In this document: piece after piece, positions 33,864 to 41,797 of the stretch
Numbering within the stretch: position 1 is the first letter of the stretch
How the letters are laid out: each line of letters begins with the position of its first letter
From: Bacillota bacterium
GTDB taxonomy: Bacteria; Bacillota; Clostridia; Oscillospirales; Ethanoligenentaceae
DNA length: 63,198 nucleotides
Direction: 5' to 3'
Assembly (NCBI GenBank): GCA_023391835.1
Contig: JAEWAE010000066.1
Coordinates: forward strand, 1 to 63,198
Made by a program: the position numbers and the translations under genes
The notes under the pieces: model-generated
The model's input: only the letters and a program-made list of their open reading frames with translations
Database searches by the model: none
What the model was told of the DNA's origin: nothing

Positions 33864-34944
33864 GTCGGTCCTCTTTTCTGTCATTTTTCATTATGGCGCG
33901 GATTGCCCGGGCTTGGGCCAGCCGATACTGCCTGACGGAAGCGGGAATTCCCGCGCAGGCAAACAGCAGCGCCGCGGCGAGGCAGGCGAGCGTGGTTAAG
34001 AGGATGACATTACCGTTTATGTAGGCGGCGCTCCAATTGCTCAAATCGATTGCCGGCATGGTGAAAGGCAGCCGCTCGGTGATGGCATCCGATACGCCGT
34101 TTACCGTCAATAAGTACAGCCCGCCCGCCGTCAGGCAGAGAGCGGCGCGAAATCGCCCGCCGAGCGGGATATACCGGATAATCAGCAGAAATGCCCAGGG
34201 CAGGGCCAGCAGATACAGCGTCAGGGTGCCGACCGGGTAAAGCAAAGAGGCAAGCTGACCCTGATACACGCTCACCGCCGTCAGCAGCAAAAATAGAAGC
34301 AGCGTATCCGCCCCCATGGAAAGGAGGGCTTTGTGCCGGCAGAATGCCCCCGGCAGCACGACGTTGCGCAGAATCAGCGGTGTAAACACCACTGAAAAGG
34401 CAAAGGCTACCGCCGTGAGCGACACGAAAAACCAGCGCCCGCCGGTGTAAAGACAGCAGGTCAGCAGCAGCAGATTCAGCGTGACGAAAAAGGTGCCCAG
34501 CGCGGCGAGACCTTTCCTCCTGGCGGCCATCACCGGCACGGAGGTCAGGGAAAATGCCGTCAGGCAGGATGCGACGGCAATAAAAAACCAGGTCAGGGCG
34601 TGATTGATGGCAAGATTGCAGATCAGGCAGGTCAGCAGCGCCGTTATGTAAATTCCGTTCCATGCCCAGATGTAGCCTTTGCGCAGGCGACGATATTTTC
34701 GCGCCTGCAGCTCCAACTGCCGCTGATGCACGTCGTCGCTCGCCGTAATCAGCTCGTGCTCGCTGATCGTCAGCGCGGAGCAGATGGCGCCCACCAGCGT
34801 GATGTCGGGGTAGGAAACGCCGCGTTCCCATTTAGAAACCGCCGACTCCGTCACATACAGCCGCTGCGCGAGCTCGGCCTGGGTCAGCCCCTGCGCTTTG
34901 CGCTTGGCGGCAATAAATTTCCCGAAAGCTGTTTTTTCTTCCGT
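33853..34944 (-). CDS. XRE-family regulator with transmembrane domain; start codon appears to be ACG
   Basis: The N-terminus is a Cro/CI-type helix-turn-helix (AFGKFIAAKRKAQGLTQAELAQ... VTESAVSKWERGVSYPD). It is followed after a charged linker by about eight membrane helices, so this is a membrane-bound DNA-binding protein of about 363 residues. The start is odd. After the promoter at 35007-34979 the only good ribosome binding site, GGGAGGG, sits six bases before an ACG at 34944-34942, which would give the classic N-terminus (M)EEKTAFGKFI. No ATG, GTG or TTG exists in frame downstream of the promoter before the HTH. A TTG at 35007 overlaps the -35 box. So either ACG initiates, or ATG was lost. 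Confidence 0.8.
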   Translation of the reverse strand, partial: TEEKTAFGKFIAAKRKAQGLTQAELAQRLYVTESAVSKWERGVSYPDITLVGAICSALTISEHELITASDDVHQRQLELQARKYRRLRKGYIWAWNGIYITALLTCLICNLAINHALTWFFIAVASCLTAFSLTSVPVMAARRKGLAALGTFFVTLNLLLLTCCLYTGGRWFFVSLTAVAFAFSVVFTPLILRNVVLPGAFCRHKALLSMGADTLLLFLLLTAVSVYQGQLASLLYPVGTLTLYLLALPWAFLLIIRYIPLGGRFRAALCLTAGGLYLLTVNGVSDAITERLPFTMPAIDLSNWSAAYINGNVILLTTLACLAAALLFACAGIPASVRQYRLAQARAIRAIMKNDRKEDRHEA

Positions 34945-34978
34945 AGTGAACCCTCCCGTTTCAAAAAGCGCTGTCTCT

Positions 34979-35007
34979 GTTATAGGGTAAGCGGCGGCGC
35001 AAGTCAA
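34979..35007 (-). promoter_or_regulatory. Promoter of the XRE/ABC exporter operon
   Basis: On the minus strand TTGACT (35007-35002) and TATAAC (34984-34979) are separated by 17 bp. The transcript would begin near 34972. Confidence 0.75.
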
Positions 35008-35036
35008 TTGAAACGGAGCATTTTGCTGCTCGACCG

Positions 35037-35627
35037 TCAGGCCACCCGGGTGTTTGCTCCCCTGGAGCCTGTTTCTGTCAGGCAGGTTCCCCCATTTGCT
35101 CCAGCACCCTTTTCGACCGTGCGCCAGTTGCGGGAGGTCAGTCTGGCCCGGTAGAGCTTGGCGCCCAGCGCCTTCGAACCGAAGGGCGAGGTGAGCGTTT
35201 CGCCTTTTGGCACGACCCAAAAGGTATCGGCACCCGCCGGGTAAAATTCCTCCGTCCCGCCGTGGGACGCGGCGAAAAGCACCGTCAGCTCCGCCGGGAG
35301 CGCGGCGTCGCCGCAGAGCAGCAGATAGAGGTGGCAGCCCTCCGGTACGGGGATCGCGCGGGCATGCTCCCGCAGACGCACCAGCTCGGCGGCCGTGCGC
35401 AGGTAAACGGGCGCGTCGTAGCCGAATGCCGCGTAAAGTGCGTGCTCGATCCGCGGCTTCGGCTCGCCCGCGGATGGGTCGGCGGTGAATACCACGTTCC
35501 CTGTGCCAAGTACTGTGCGTACACCGGTAAACCCCATGCCTTCGAATGCTTCTTTCAGTGCGGCCATTCGGATTTGGTTGCCGTTCACATTGACGCCGCG
35601 CAGGAACGCGGCCAAAAGTTCCGCCAT
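35037..35627 (-). CDS. DUF1697 protein with a C-terminal frameshift
   Basis: This protein is recognised as DUF1697 by AELLAAFLRGVNVNGNQI, GFTGVRTVLGTGNVVF and the C-terminal SRNWRTVEK. ATG 35627 follows GGAGGT by eight bases. After RNWRTVEK the frame runs on into unlikely sequence (GAGANGGTC...). Removing one G from the GGG at 35107-35109 gives VLEQMGEPA and a stop at 35080-35078, a normal family ending. A one-base insertion, real or a sequencing error, is therefore likely; the intact gene would span 35078-35627. The family has no confirmed function. Confidence 0.85.
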   Translation of the reverse strand: MAELLAAFLRGVNVNGNQIRMAALKEAFEGMGFTGVRTVLGTGNVVFTADPSAGEPKPRIEHALYAAFGYDAPVYLRTAAELVRLREHARAIPVPEGCHLYLLLCGDAALPAELTVLFAASHGGTEEFYPAGADTFWVVPKGETLTSPFGSKALGAKLYRARLTSRNWRTVEKGAGANGGTCLTETGSRGANTRVA

Positions 35628-35841
35628 ACGCAGATACCTCCGTGTTACTTTTTGCATTGGCCGGCATAATAAAATAAACCCGGAGCCGTGCCGGCGGATG
35701 CCCCGGATGGGCCAGATGGGCCGACTCCCCGATTCTTGACTGTTTCCATTGTATCATGCCCGAATACACGGCGAAAGCATTTTTCAAGCGGTCGTGCGTT
35801 AACCTGTGATTAACTTTTTATACGAAAGTTGCGCAAGCCTC

Positions 35842-35884
35842 GCTTGAAGTGCCCGCCTCTGCCACCTATAATAAGCTTGAAGTG
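35842..35884 (+). repeat. 10-bp direct repeat bracketing the -10 box
   Basis: GCTTGAAGTG occurs at 35842-35851 (over the -35) and again at 35875-35884 (over the transcription start), 33 bp apart. This is about three helical turns, suitable for binding of the adjacent XRE regulator. Confidence 0.6.
35844..35872 (+). promoter_or_regulatory. Promoter of the XRE-TPR/ABC operon
   Basis: TTGAAG at 35844-35849 and TATAAT at 35867-35872 are 17 bp apart. Confidence 0.8.
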
Positions 35885-35935
35885 AGCGGCAGCGACTAGA
35901 CAGGGAGCCGCCTGCCGCGGAAGGACGATGAGATT

Positions 35936-37051
35936 ATGCAGACGATCCGGATCGGAAGGAACGTTGCAAAATGGCGCAGGGAAAAGGGTATCACGCAGGA
36001 AGAGCTGGCCGGGTACCTCGGTGTTTCCAAGCCGGCGGTTTCCAAATGGGAATCGGGGCAGAGCTTCCCGGATATCCTGCTGCTGCCGACGCTTGCGGCC
36101 TTTTTTAATCAGAGCGTGGACGCCCTGCTGGGGTATGAGGCGCAGATGGAGTCGGCGGATATCAAAAATCTTTACCGTCGCCTGTCGGATAATTTCGCGA
36201 CCGAGCCTTTCGACGCCGTGTATGCCCGCTGTGAAGAGACGATCCACGCCTATTATTCCTGCTGGGAGCTGCTGTTCGCCATAGCGGAGCTGCTGGTCAA
36301 CCATGCGCCGCTCGCAGGCGGCCCGGAGCGTACGGCGGCGCTGTATAAGGAGGCGGCGGGCCTGTTTGAGCGGGTGGAGCACGAAAGCGAAGACACGGTG
36401 CTCGCCCGGCAGGCGCTGTCGATGCGGGCCTACTGCGCGATTGCCCGGGGGTGCCCCGCGGAGGCGATCGACCTGCTGGGCGGCACCGAGGAACTTCCGA
36501 TTTCCACCGGCCAACTGTTGGCACAGGCCTATGCCATGAAGGGGGAGACCGACCGGGCCAAAGATACGATGCAGAGTATGATGTATCGGCAGGTGATCGG
36601 CCTGTTCGGAGCCTTCCCCTCGCTGATGGGGCTTTACGCCGGCGAACCCGACCGGCTGGATGCCTGCATGGAAAAGGCGCTGGCACTGGGCCGGACCTTC
36701 GACCTTGAGCGGATGCAGCCGACGACTTACTGCACGCTGTATCTGACCGCGGCGGCGCTCTATGCCGGGCAGGGCAACCGGAATAAAGCGCTGGATTTGC
36801 TGGAAGCCTATGCGGAGCTGCTCACGCGGGGGGATATATTTCCGCTTCGTCTCAAGGGCAGCGGCTTTTTCGACCGGCTGGATTCGTTTTTTGCCACGCT
36901 GAATCTCGGCACCGGGGCCCCGCGAAGCGACGCGTTGATCCGGCGGGATATGAAAACGGCGGTCACGGCCAACCCGGCGTTCCGGCCTCTTGCGGATGAG
37001 CAACGCTACCGGCGCGTGGTGAGCCGGCTGGAGCATTGGGGTCAGAGCTGA
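35936..37051 (+). CDS. XRE-family regulator with C-terminal TPR-like region
   Basis: This 371-residue protein has an N-terminal helix-turn-helix (IGRNVAKWRREKGITQEELAGYLGVSKPAVSKWESG, about residues 6-41). A long all-helical region follows with degenerate tetratricopeptide-type repeats (for example AQAYAMKGETDRAKDTM and AAALYAGQGNRNKALDLLEAY). The layout resembles peptide-responsive regulators (Rgg/PlcR/Rap-like), in which a TPR domain binds a small signalling peptide, but no peptide gene is visible next to it. It is the first gene of a four-gene operon with a YxlE-like protein and an ABC-2 exporter. Confidence 0.88.
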   Translation: MQTIRIGRNVAKWRREKGITQEELAGYLGVSKPAVSKWESGQSFPDILLLPTLAAFFNQSVDALLGYEAQMESADIKNLYRRLSDNFATEPFDAVYARCEETIHAYYSCWELLFAIAELLVNHAPLAGGPERTAALYKEAAGLFERVEHESEDTVLARQALSMRAYCAIARGCPAEAIDLLGGTEELPISTGQLLAQAYAMKGETDRAKDTMQSMMYRQVIGLFGAFPSLMGLYAGEPDRLDACMEKALALGRTFDLERMQPTTYCTLYLTAAALYAGQGNRNKALDLLEAYAELLTRGDIFPLRLKGSGFFDRLDSFFATLNLGTGAPRSDALIRRDMKTAVTANPAFRPLADEQRYRRVVSRLEHWGQS

Positions 37052-37104
37052 AAGTCGGTGCGCTTTGGGCCGGTTCCGGCCCGCCGGGAAAGGACGGTCT
37101 ATAT

Positions 37105-37305
37105 ATGAAAAATTTGCTGCTCTATCTGCCGTTTTTGATTCCGATCGTGGTCGTGGAGCTGGCGCTCGCCGTCACGGCGCTGATCCATGTGCTGCGGCAC
37201 CGGACCTATCGATTTGGGAACCGTGTGTTTTGGATCATCGTGGTGTTGGTGCTGGAAATCGTCGGCCCCATCCTGTATTTTGCCGTGGGGCGGGAGGACG
37301 ACTGA
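37105..37305 (+). CDS. PLDc_N (YxlE-like) small membrane protein
   Basis: This 66-residue protein consists of two membrane helices (about 5-28 and 41-61) with the PLDc_N pattern RFGNRVFWIIVVLVLEIVGPILYFAVGR. In B. subtilis the homolog YxlE sits with YxlF (ATPase) and YxlG (permease) in the sigY operon. The same three-gene order is found here. The start at 37105 is set by AAAGGAC. Its stop overlaps the next start (TGATG). Confidence 0.85.
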   Translation: MKNLLLYLPFLIPIVVVELALAVTALIHVLRHRTYRFGNRVFWIIVVLVLEIVGPILYFAVGREDD

Positions 37306-38216
37306 TGGACGTGCTGGAATTCGCGCATGTTTCCAAGCGCTTCGGCAGTCTGCCGGTGCTGCGAGGGGCCGACTTTTCCGTGCCGGAGCATGGGGCCTTC
37401 GGCCTGATCGGGAAAAACGGCGCGGGCAAGACCACCGCCATGAAGCTGACGCTGGGCTTTTTAAAGGCGGATGAAGGGGAGATCCGCATCTGCGGCGAAA
37501 AAGTCGCCTACGGCGGTGCCCGCACCAACCGGATGATCGGCTATCTGCCGGATGTGCCGGAATTTTACGGCTTCATGCGTCCGCAGGAATACCTGGGCTT
37601 CTGCGGGCGGATCGCGGGGATGCCGGGGCCCCGGGCGCGGGAACGTTCCCACGAGCTGTTGAATCTCGTGGGGCTTGACGGCGTGAAACGGAAAATCCAC
37701 GGCTTTTCGCGCGGAATGAAGCAGCGGCTGGGTATTGCCCAGGCGCTGCTGGGGGAACCGAAGCTGCTGATCTGCGACGAGCCCACCTCGGCTCTCGACC
37801 CGGTCGGCCGGCGGGAAATTCTCGAGCTGCTGACCGTCGCCGCCGGGCAGACCGCCGTGCTCTTTTCCACTCATATCCTGTCGGATGTGGAACGCGTCTG
37901 CGACCGCATCGCCATCCTGGACGGCGGGAAAATCGTGCGGCAGGGGAAGCTTGCGGAAATCAAGGGCCGCTACCGCCATGATACCGTACGCATCCGGCTC
38001 GCGGGGGAAGGCGGCGCGCTGGCTGAATCCTGCCGGCGGCTGCCGTTTGTCTCCGACGTGCGGGCGCAGGGGGATATGGTCACGCTGCACCTGGCCGATG
38101 CGGCGCGCGACGGTGCCAAGGTGCTGGAAATGCTCGCGCAGGCACAGACGCCCGTGCTGCAGTATGAAGTGCTGGAGCCGACGCTTGAGGATGTGTTTCT
38201 GGAGGCCGTGCAATGA
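37305..38216 (+). CDS. ABC transporter ATP-binding protein (YxlF-like)
   Basis: This 303-residue ATPase has Walker A GKNGAGKTT (near 37-45), Q-loop region YLPDVPEFYG, signature GFSRGMKQRL (near 130), Walker B LLICDEPTSALDP and H-loop FSTHIL. The C-terminal domain ends with the PTLEDVFLEAV motif common in ABC-2 exporter ATPases. GGGAGGAC precedes ATG 37305, which overlaps the PLDc_N stop by one base. An upstream open frame to 37065 is a shadow of the PLDc_N gene. It pairs with the permease that overlaps its 3' end. Confidence 0.95.
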   Translation: MDVLEFAHVSKRFGSLPVLRGADFSVPEHGAFGLIGKNGAGKTTAMKLTLGFLKADEGEIRICGEKVAYGGARTNRMIGYLPDVPEFYGFMRPQEYLGFCGRIAGMPGPRARERSHELLNLVGLDGVKRKIHGFSRGMKQRLGIAQALLGEPKLLICDEPTSALDPVGRREILELLTVAAGQTAVLFSTHILSDVERVCDRIAILDGGKIVRQGKLAEIKGRYRHDTVRIRLAGEGGALAESCRRLPFVSDVRAQGDMVTLHLADAARDGAKVLEMLAQAQTPVLQYEVLEPTLEDVFLEAVQ

Positions 38217-38971
38217 GAGGATTCGCCGCTTTCGCACATAAGGAACTGCTCGGGCTGCTCCGAAGCTACCGGGCGCTGATACTGCTGGTCGTTTTGCTGC
38301 TGTTTGGCATGATGAGCCCGCTGTTTGCCAAGCTGACGCCGCAGATTCTCAAGAGCTTTTCCGGCTCGGGCGTCACCATCACGCTGCCGCCGGTCACCAT
38401 GACCGACGCATGGGCGCAGTTTTTCAAAAATATCGGCCAGATGGGGCTGATCGTACTGCTTTTGCTTTTCGGCACCTCCCTGCCGCAGGAAATCGCCGGA
38501 GGGACGCTGCTCATCCCACTTTCCAAAGGGCTCTCGCGGGGCGCGGTGGTCCTTGCCAAATACGGTGCGGCGCTGCTTTGCTGGACGGTGGGGTATGCCC
38601 TTGCCGCGTTTGTCTGCTGCGGGTATACCCAGATGCTTTTCGGCCGCTTTGCAGCGCCGCATCTGTTGCCCGCACTTTTTTGCCTATGGCTTTTCGGCGC
38701 ATTCCTGCTGGCGCTGCTGGAACTTTTCGGCACGGCCGTGCCCGGCAGCTTCGGCGGGCTGCTGCTGATTGCGCTGACGGCGGGTGTTCTGCTGGCGATG
38801 GATGCGTTCCCCCGTCTGCAGGGATGGAATCCGGCCACCTTGGCGACGCAGAATGCCGTCTGGCTGACCAAGGCCGCGCCGCACATCTGGTTGGCGGTCT
38901 GGGTGACGGGCGGGAGCATTGTCGGCTGCCTTGCCCTGTGCGTGGGTCTGTTTCGCAAAAGGACGCTGTGA
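38213..38971 (+). CDS. ABC-2 permease (YxlG-like)
   Basis: This 252-residue membrane protein has six predicted helices and begins MRGFAAFAHKELLGLLRSYRALILLVVL, the usual ABC-2 permease start. It contains QEIAGGTLLIPLSKGLSRGAVVLAKY, the coupling-helix region. ATG 38213 overlaps the ATPase stop by four bases. With the ATPase it forms an exporter of unknown substrate. A terminator follows. Confidence 0.9.
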   Translation: MRGFAAFAHKELLGLLRSYRALILLVVLLLFGMMSPLFAKLTPQILKSFSGSGVTITLPPVTMTDAWAQFFKNIGQMGLIVLLLLFGTSLPQEIAGGTLLIPLSKGLSRGAVVLAKYGAALLCWTVGYALAAFVCCGYTQMLFGRFAAPHLLPALFCLWLFGAFLLALLELFGTAVPGSFGGLLLIALTAGVLLAMDAFPRLQGWNPATLATQNAVWLTKAAPHIWLAVWVTGGSIVGCLALCVGLFRKRTL

Positions 38972-38998
38972 GTCACCGGGCGGCCCCGGTGCCGCTTA

Positions 38999-39038
38999 TG
39001 CGAAACCCCCTGCGGTTTTAGCCGCAGGGGGTTTCGCA
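38999..39038. terminator. Bidirectional terminator
   Basis: A 17-bp perfect stem with internal AAACCCCC and GGGGGTTT arms lies between the convergent permease and DUF1905 genes. No long T-run follows beyond the stem. Confidence 0.8.
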
Positions 39039-39065
39039 CGTCGGAGGGGCGGCCGACTTTTTTCC

Positions 39066-39353
39066 TCATTCGCGCTCCTGTATCGTCACGTGGACTGCGT
39101 CGCGCGGCTGCTTGCCGATCCGCGCACGGATGTCTTTGCGCAGGCCGACAATGTGGCAGAGCGAGTCGTCGGCATTCCGGATGCCCATGTTGACAAGGCT
39201 GCCGTCATAGGGTGCGCCGTCAAAGGTTGCGTGGATCTTCACACGGCCTTTCCCGAATTCCGCTTTTGCATCATAGGGGAACCGGACATATGAGCCGTCC
39301 ACGCCGGGGATCAGGCACACGACGGCGTCAAACTCGTAAGTTTTGAGGTTCAT
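39066..39353 (-). CDS. DUF1905 domain protein
   Basis: This 95-residue beta-rich protein has the DUF1905 pattern: YEFDAVVCLIPGVDGSYVRFPYD, GKGRVKIHATFDGAPYDGSLV and HIVGLRKDIRARIGKQPRDAVHVTI. The family has no known enzymatic role. GAAGGGGC precedes ATG 39353. It is the only gene on its strand here. Confidence 0.88.
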   Translation of the reverse strand: MNLKTYEFDAVVCLIPGVDGSYVRFPYDAKAEFGKGRVKIHATFDGAPYDGSLVNMGIRNADDSLCHIVGLRKDIRARIGKQPRDAVHVTIQERE

Positions 39354-39809
39354 TTTCGTGCCCCTTCTTCCCGGCTGTTTTGCCGTGAGGTGAATAACGG
39401 GATTCCAAGGGGGATAAAAATGTTGAAGTTATATCTTGTCGTTAGCGAATAGATTATTATTTCGAAGCTTTTATCAAATTCTCCGGTTATACTCATATAA
39501 ATTCGTAGATATGGGATCGGGAAAAGGCCCTCGTCTCTGAGCCGATTGCCAGCGGCTGACATAGGTCGAGCACAGGTCGGAGCCAAGTGCGATGTATCCA
39601 TTGGCAGCTGTTAAGAATATGATGCCATATTTTAAAACAGCAATCAAGCCTTACATGGTCGATTCAATTTCGGCCATGTAAGGCTTTTGTCATTTTCATA
39701 GAGAGGAACGAATCGGCATGGCGAACGGAGCCTGTGCTAGGCCGTACGATTTACGAAAAAGAATGGAAAACCCGCCGCTTTTGATCGGTTGCAAAAGGCG
39801 GCGATCGGC
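39354..39809. other. AT-rich intergenic region with an orphan terminator and a possible 31-codon frame
   Basis: No clear gene is seen. A 13-bp perfect stem (39646-39658 with 39674-39686) followed by TTTT on the plus strand looks like a rightward terminator, although no rightward gene precedes it. An ATG at 39718 behind AGAGAGGA opens a frame of 31 codons (MANGACARPYDLRKRMENPP...) that ends in a GC-rich imperfect hairpin near 39769-39803. It could be a leader peptide or chance. A minus-strand frame at 39350-39601 has no similarity I recognise. Confidence 0.4.
39646..39688 (+). terminator. Orphan rightward terminator
   Basis: Arms AAGCCTTACATGG and their complement around a 15-base loop end in TTTT. 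The nearest candidate transcript would be a non-coding RNA from 39400-39640. Confidence 0.6.
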
Positions 39810-39837
39810 TTGAAAAATTCGCTCTATTTAATATAAT
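39810..39837 (+). promoter_or_regulatory. Promoter of the AraC gene
   Basis: TTGAAA at 39810-39815, a 16-bp spacer and TATAAT at 39832-39837. Confidence 0.7.
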
Positions 39838-39880
39838 AAAAGCAGGGCATATGGACGGTCTATGAGAGAAACGATGGGGT

Positions 39881-40780
39881 GTGCATGTGAACCAGAATCT
39901 CTTGAGGTTCCTGGAAAGACTCAATGAATTGGATATATCTATTCAGAGCGATACCGATCAGATCAATGTGGATTGGTTTCGTGCAATGTATCGTACCAGA
40001 GTGCCGAATGAGTCGTGGCATTCCCACACGAGCGTCGAAATTCATTATGTGGCCGAAGGAAACTGTCAGTTTGTCCTGGAAGGACGGACTATTCCGGTAG
40101 GCACCGGCGAAGCCATTGCCATCGCTCCCGGTGTTGCCCATAAGTTTGTCAATAATGGAAATCGCCCATTTTTTAAATATGTGTTATCGTGCAGCGCCGT
40201 GACGGAGACCAGCGGCAGCGAGGTGGCTATGATTTTTTCGTTGCTGAACCATTGCGTACCCGCCGCCTTCACACTTTCCGACGATATCCGGCAGCTGTTT
40301 CAGATGTCGCTGGAAGAGGCAGTTTCGCGCCCTCTCGGGTTTCTCACCGTTATCAAAAGCAATATTCTCATAATATTGGCCGCCGTTTCACGGCATGCGG
40401 CGCAGTCGCAGCCGATCCGCTATGCGGTGGATACCCGGCGGAATTATAACGACGAGCGCATGGTGCGCATCGAAGAATACATTCTGCGCAACGTGGAACA
40501 GAGGATTTCTGCCGAAAGCATTGCCCGGCACATGAATCTGAGCCTCAAGCAGATTGGCCGGATTGCCCGGGCCTGCTGTCAGGCAACCCCCACTACCCTG
40601 ATTCTCCGGGCAAAGATGAGACGGGCGAAGGAACTGCTGAAGAATCCGCTGCTCACCGTCGGCCAGATTGCCGAAAAGCTGGGGTTTGGGAATGAATATT
40701 ATTTCAATCGGGTGTTCAAACGTCTGGAAGGGATGCCGCCGGGAAAATATCGGGACAGTATGAAGACCAGTGATCCCTGA
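39881..40780 (+). CDS. AraC family transcriptional regulator
   Basis: This 299-residue regulator has an N-terminal cupin-type sugar-binding domain (WHSHTSVEIHYVAEGNCQFVLEGR, GEAIAIAPGVAHKF) and a C-terminal double helix-turn-helix (about 195-295: AESIARHMNLSLKQIGRIARA and VGQIAEKLGFGNEYYFNRVFKR). It converges on the ABC/aldolase operon and most likely activates it in response to an imported sugar or its breakdown product. The start is GTG 39881 or GTG 39887; neither has a strong ribosome binding site. Confidence 0.93.
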   Translation: MHVNQNLLRFLERLNELDISIQSDTDQINVDWFRAMYRTRVPNESWHSHTSVEIHYVAEGNCQFVLEGRTIPVGTGEAIAIAPGVAHKFVNNGNRPFFKYVLSCSAVTETSGSEVAMIFSLLNHCVPAAFTLSDDIRQLFQMSLEEAVSRPLGFLTVIKSNILIILAAVSRHAAQSQPIRYAVDTRRNYNDERMVRIEEYILRNVEQRISAESIARHMNLSLKQIGRIARACCQATPTTLILRAKMRRAKELLKNPLLTVGQIAEKLGFGNEYYFNRVFKRLEGMPPGKYRDSMKTSDP

Positions 40781-40790
40781 CAAAAGCGGG

Positions 40791-40824
40791 GCGCTGCGGC
40801 TACTCGACGGAAATGCCGCAGCGC
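40791..40824 (-). terminator. Stem-loop at the end of the sugar operon
   Basis: A perfect 10-bp stem (40791-40800 with 40815-40824) overlaps the last codons of the aldolase gene. On the minus strand it is followed by CCCCGCTTTTG, a weak T-tract. Confidence 0.5.
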
Positions 40825-41732
40825 TTGCGGAATTCAGCCGCGAGACTTTCCATTTCATCGACTTCCAACCGGAAAGATTCCGTCAGCGCTCCAGCGGGCT
40901 GGCAGCGTGACCGGGTGGAATTCCCCAGAAAACGGGATAGATAATATTTCGCACAATCCGGATAGGCGCGCGCCTCAATTACTGAGGCAACCCCCAGGAA
41001 AGCCGAAACCTGCCGGACAAGGTCGGTCTTTTCCCGATGATGCAGGTAGACCCATTTGTACAGCTCGGGATGGAAATTGGCCATAATGCCGCTGTAGCCG
41101 GCGGCTCCGGCATACAGGCTGTCCAGGAACGTAGCCGCGTTGGCGTTGAAAAGCTTCAGCCCTGTGTCGCCGACGGCTTCGATCTTTTGGCGCATCTGCT
41201 CGTTATTGCAAGAAGTATCCTTTATAAACCGGAACCGCTCGGTCCGGGCGCATTCGCCCAGAAGCCGCGGCGGCATCAGGCGTTTATACGGGATCGGGCA
41301 CTCGTATACGGCGAGGGGAATTTTTTGATCGATCCGGGAAAGGAAGCGGTTCAGCTTGTCTTCAAAAGTTTCCTCCGTGTCTTCCGGTGCGGCGATCCGA
41401 TTGCTGACGAGGACAACGGCGTCGGCTCCCGAGGCGTAAGCGTCCTCCACGTCCCGCAGCTGCTCGTCCGCCGACTGGGAAACGTGGCCGGATACGGCGA
41501 CCGGGACCCTCCCAGCCGCACAGCGGACGACAAACCGGGCAAGCTCCCGGCGTTCGTCCCGCTCCAGATAAAACATTTCGCTCGATTGGCACACGGCAAA
41601 TATGCCGTCCACCCCCCGCCGAATGTACCAGTCGATCAGCTTTTCAGCCGAGTTGTAATCGATGCTCCAATCGTCGCGGAAAGGGGTCACCATTGTGACC
41701 CAGATGCCGCTTGCTATGGTGTGATTCTGCAT
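40800..41732 (-). CDS. DHDPS/N-acetylneuraminate lyase family aldolase
   Basis: This 310-residue class I aldolase has the family barrel with the Schiff-base Lys171 (FIKDTS) and Tyr143 (YECPIPYKR). In place of the GTTGE or GSTGE substrate loop it has QSSE (residues 49-52), which separates it from true dihydrodipicolinate synthase and from NanA. The reaction is probably cleavage of a 2-keto-3-deoxy sugar acid to pyruvate and an aldehyde, but the substrate is unknown. It is last in the minus-strand operon after the transporter and the BNR protein. This context, rather than lysine biosynthesis genes, points to sugar catabolism. Confidence 0.9.
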   Translation of the reverse strand: MQNHTIASGIWVTMVTPFRDDWSIDYNSAEKLIDWYIRRGVDGIFAVCQSSEMFYLERDERRELARFVVRCAAGRVPVAVSGHVSQSADEQLRDVEDAYASGADAVVLVSNRIAAPEDTEETFEDKLNRFLSRIDQKIPLAVYECPIPYKRLMPPRLLGECARTERFRFIKDTSCNNEQMRQKIEAVGDTGLKLFNANAATFLDSLYAGAAGYSGIMANFHPELYKWVYLHHREKTDLVRQVSAFLGVASVIEARAYPDCAKYYLSRFLGNSTRSRCQPAGALTESFRLEVDEMESLAAEFRKRCGISVE

Positions 41733-41797
41733 GGCCGGCCATTACTCCCTTGATGATAGTGTGGTGGTTGGATCGGAATTGCCGCGGACCGCATGCG

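Noticed and set aside
34945..35787. Extension of the XRE membrane regulator to 644 residues
   Set aside because: It crosses the promoter and the DUF1697 gene in the wrong frame and lacks any recognisable domain.
39350..39601. Minus-strand frame of 83 codons upstream of DUF1905
   Set aside because: No ribosome binding site or recognisable domain, and it overlaps the DUF1905 start.
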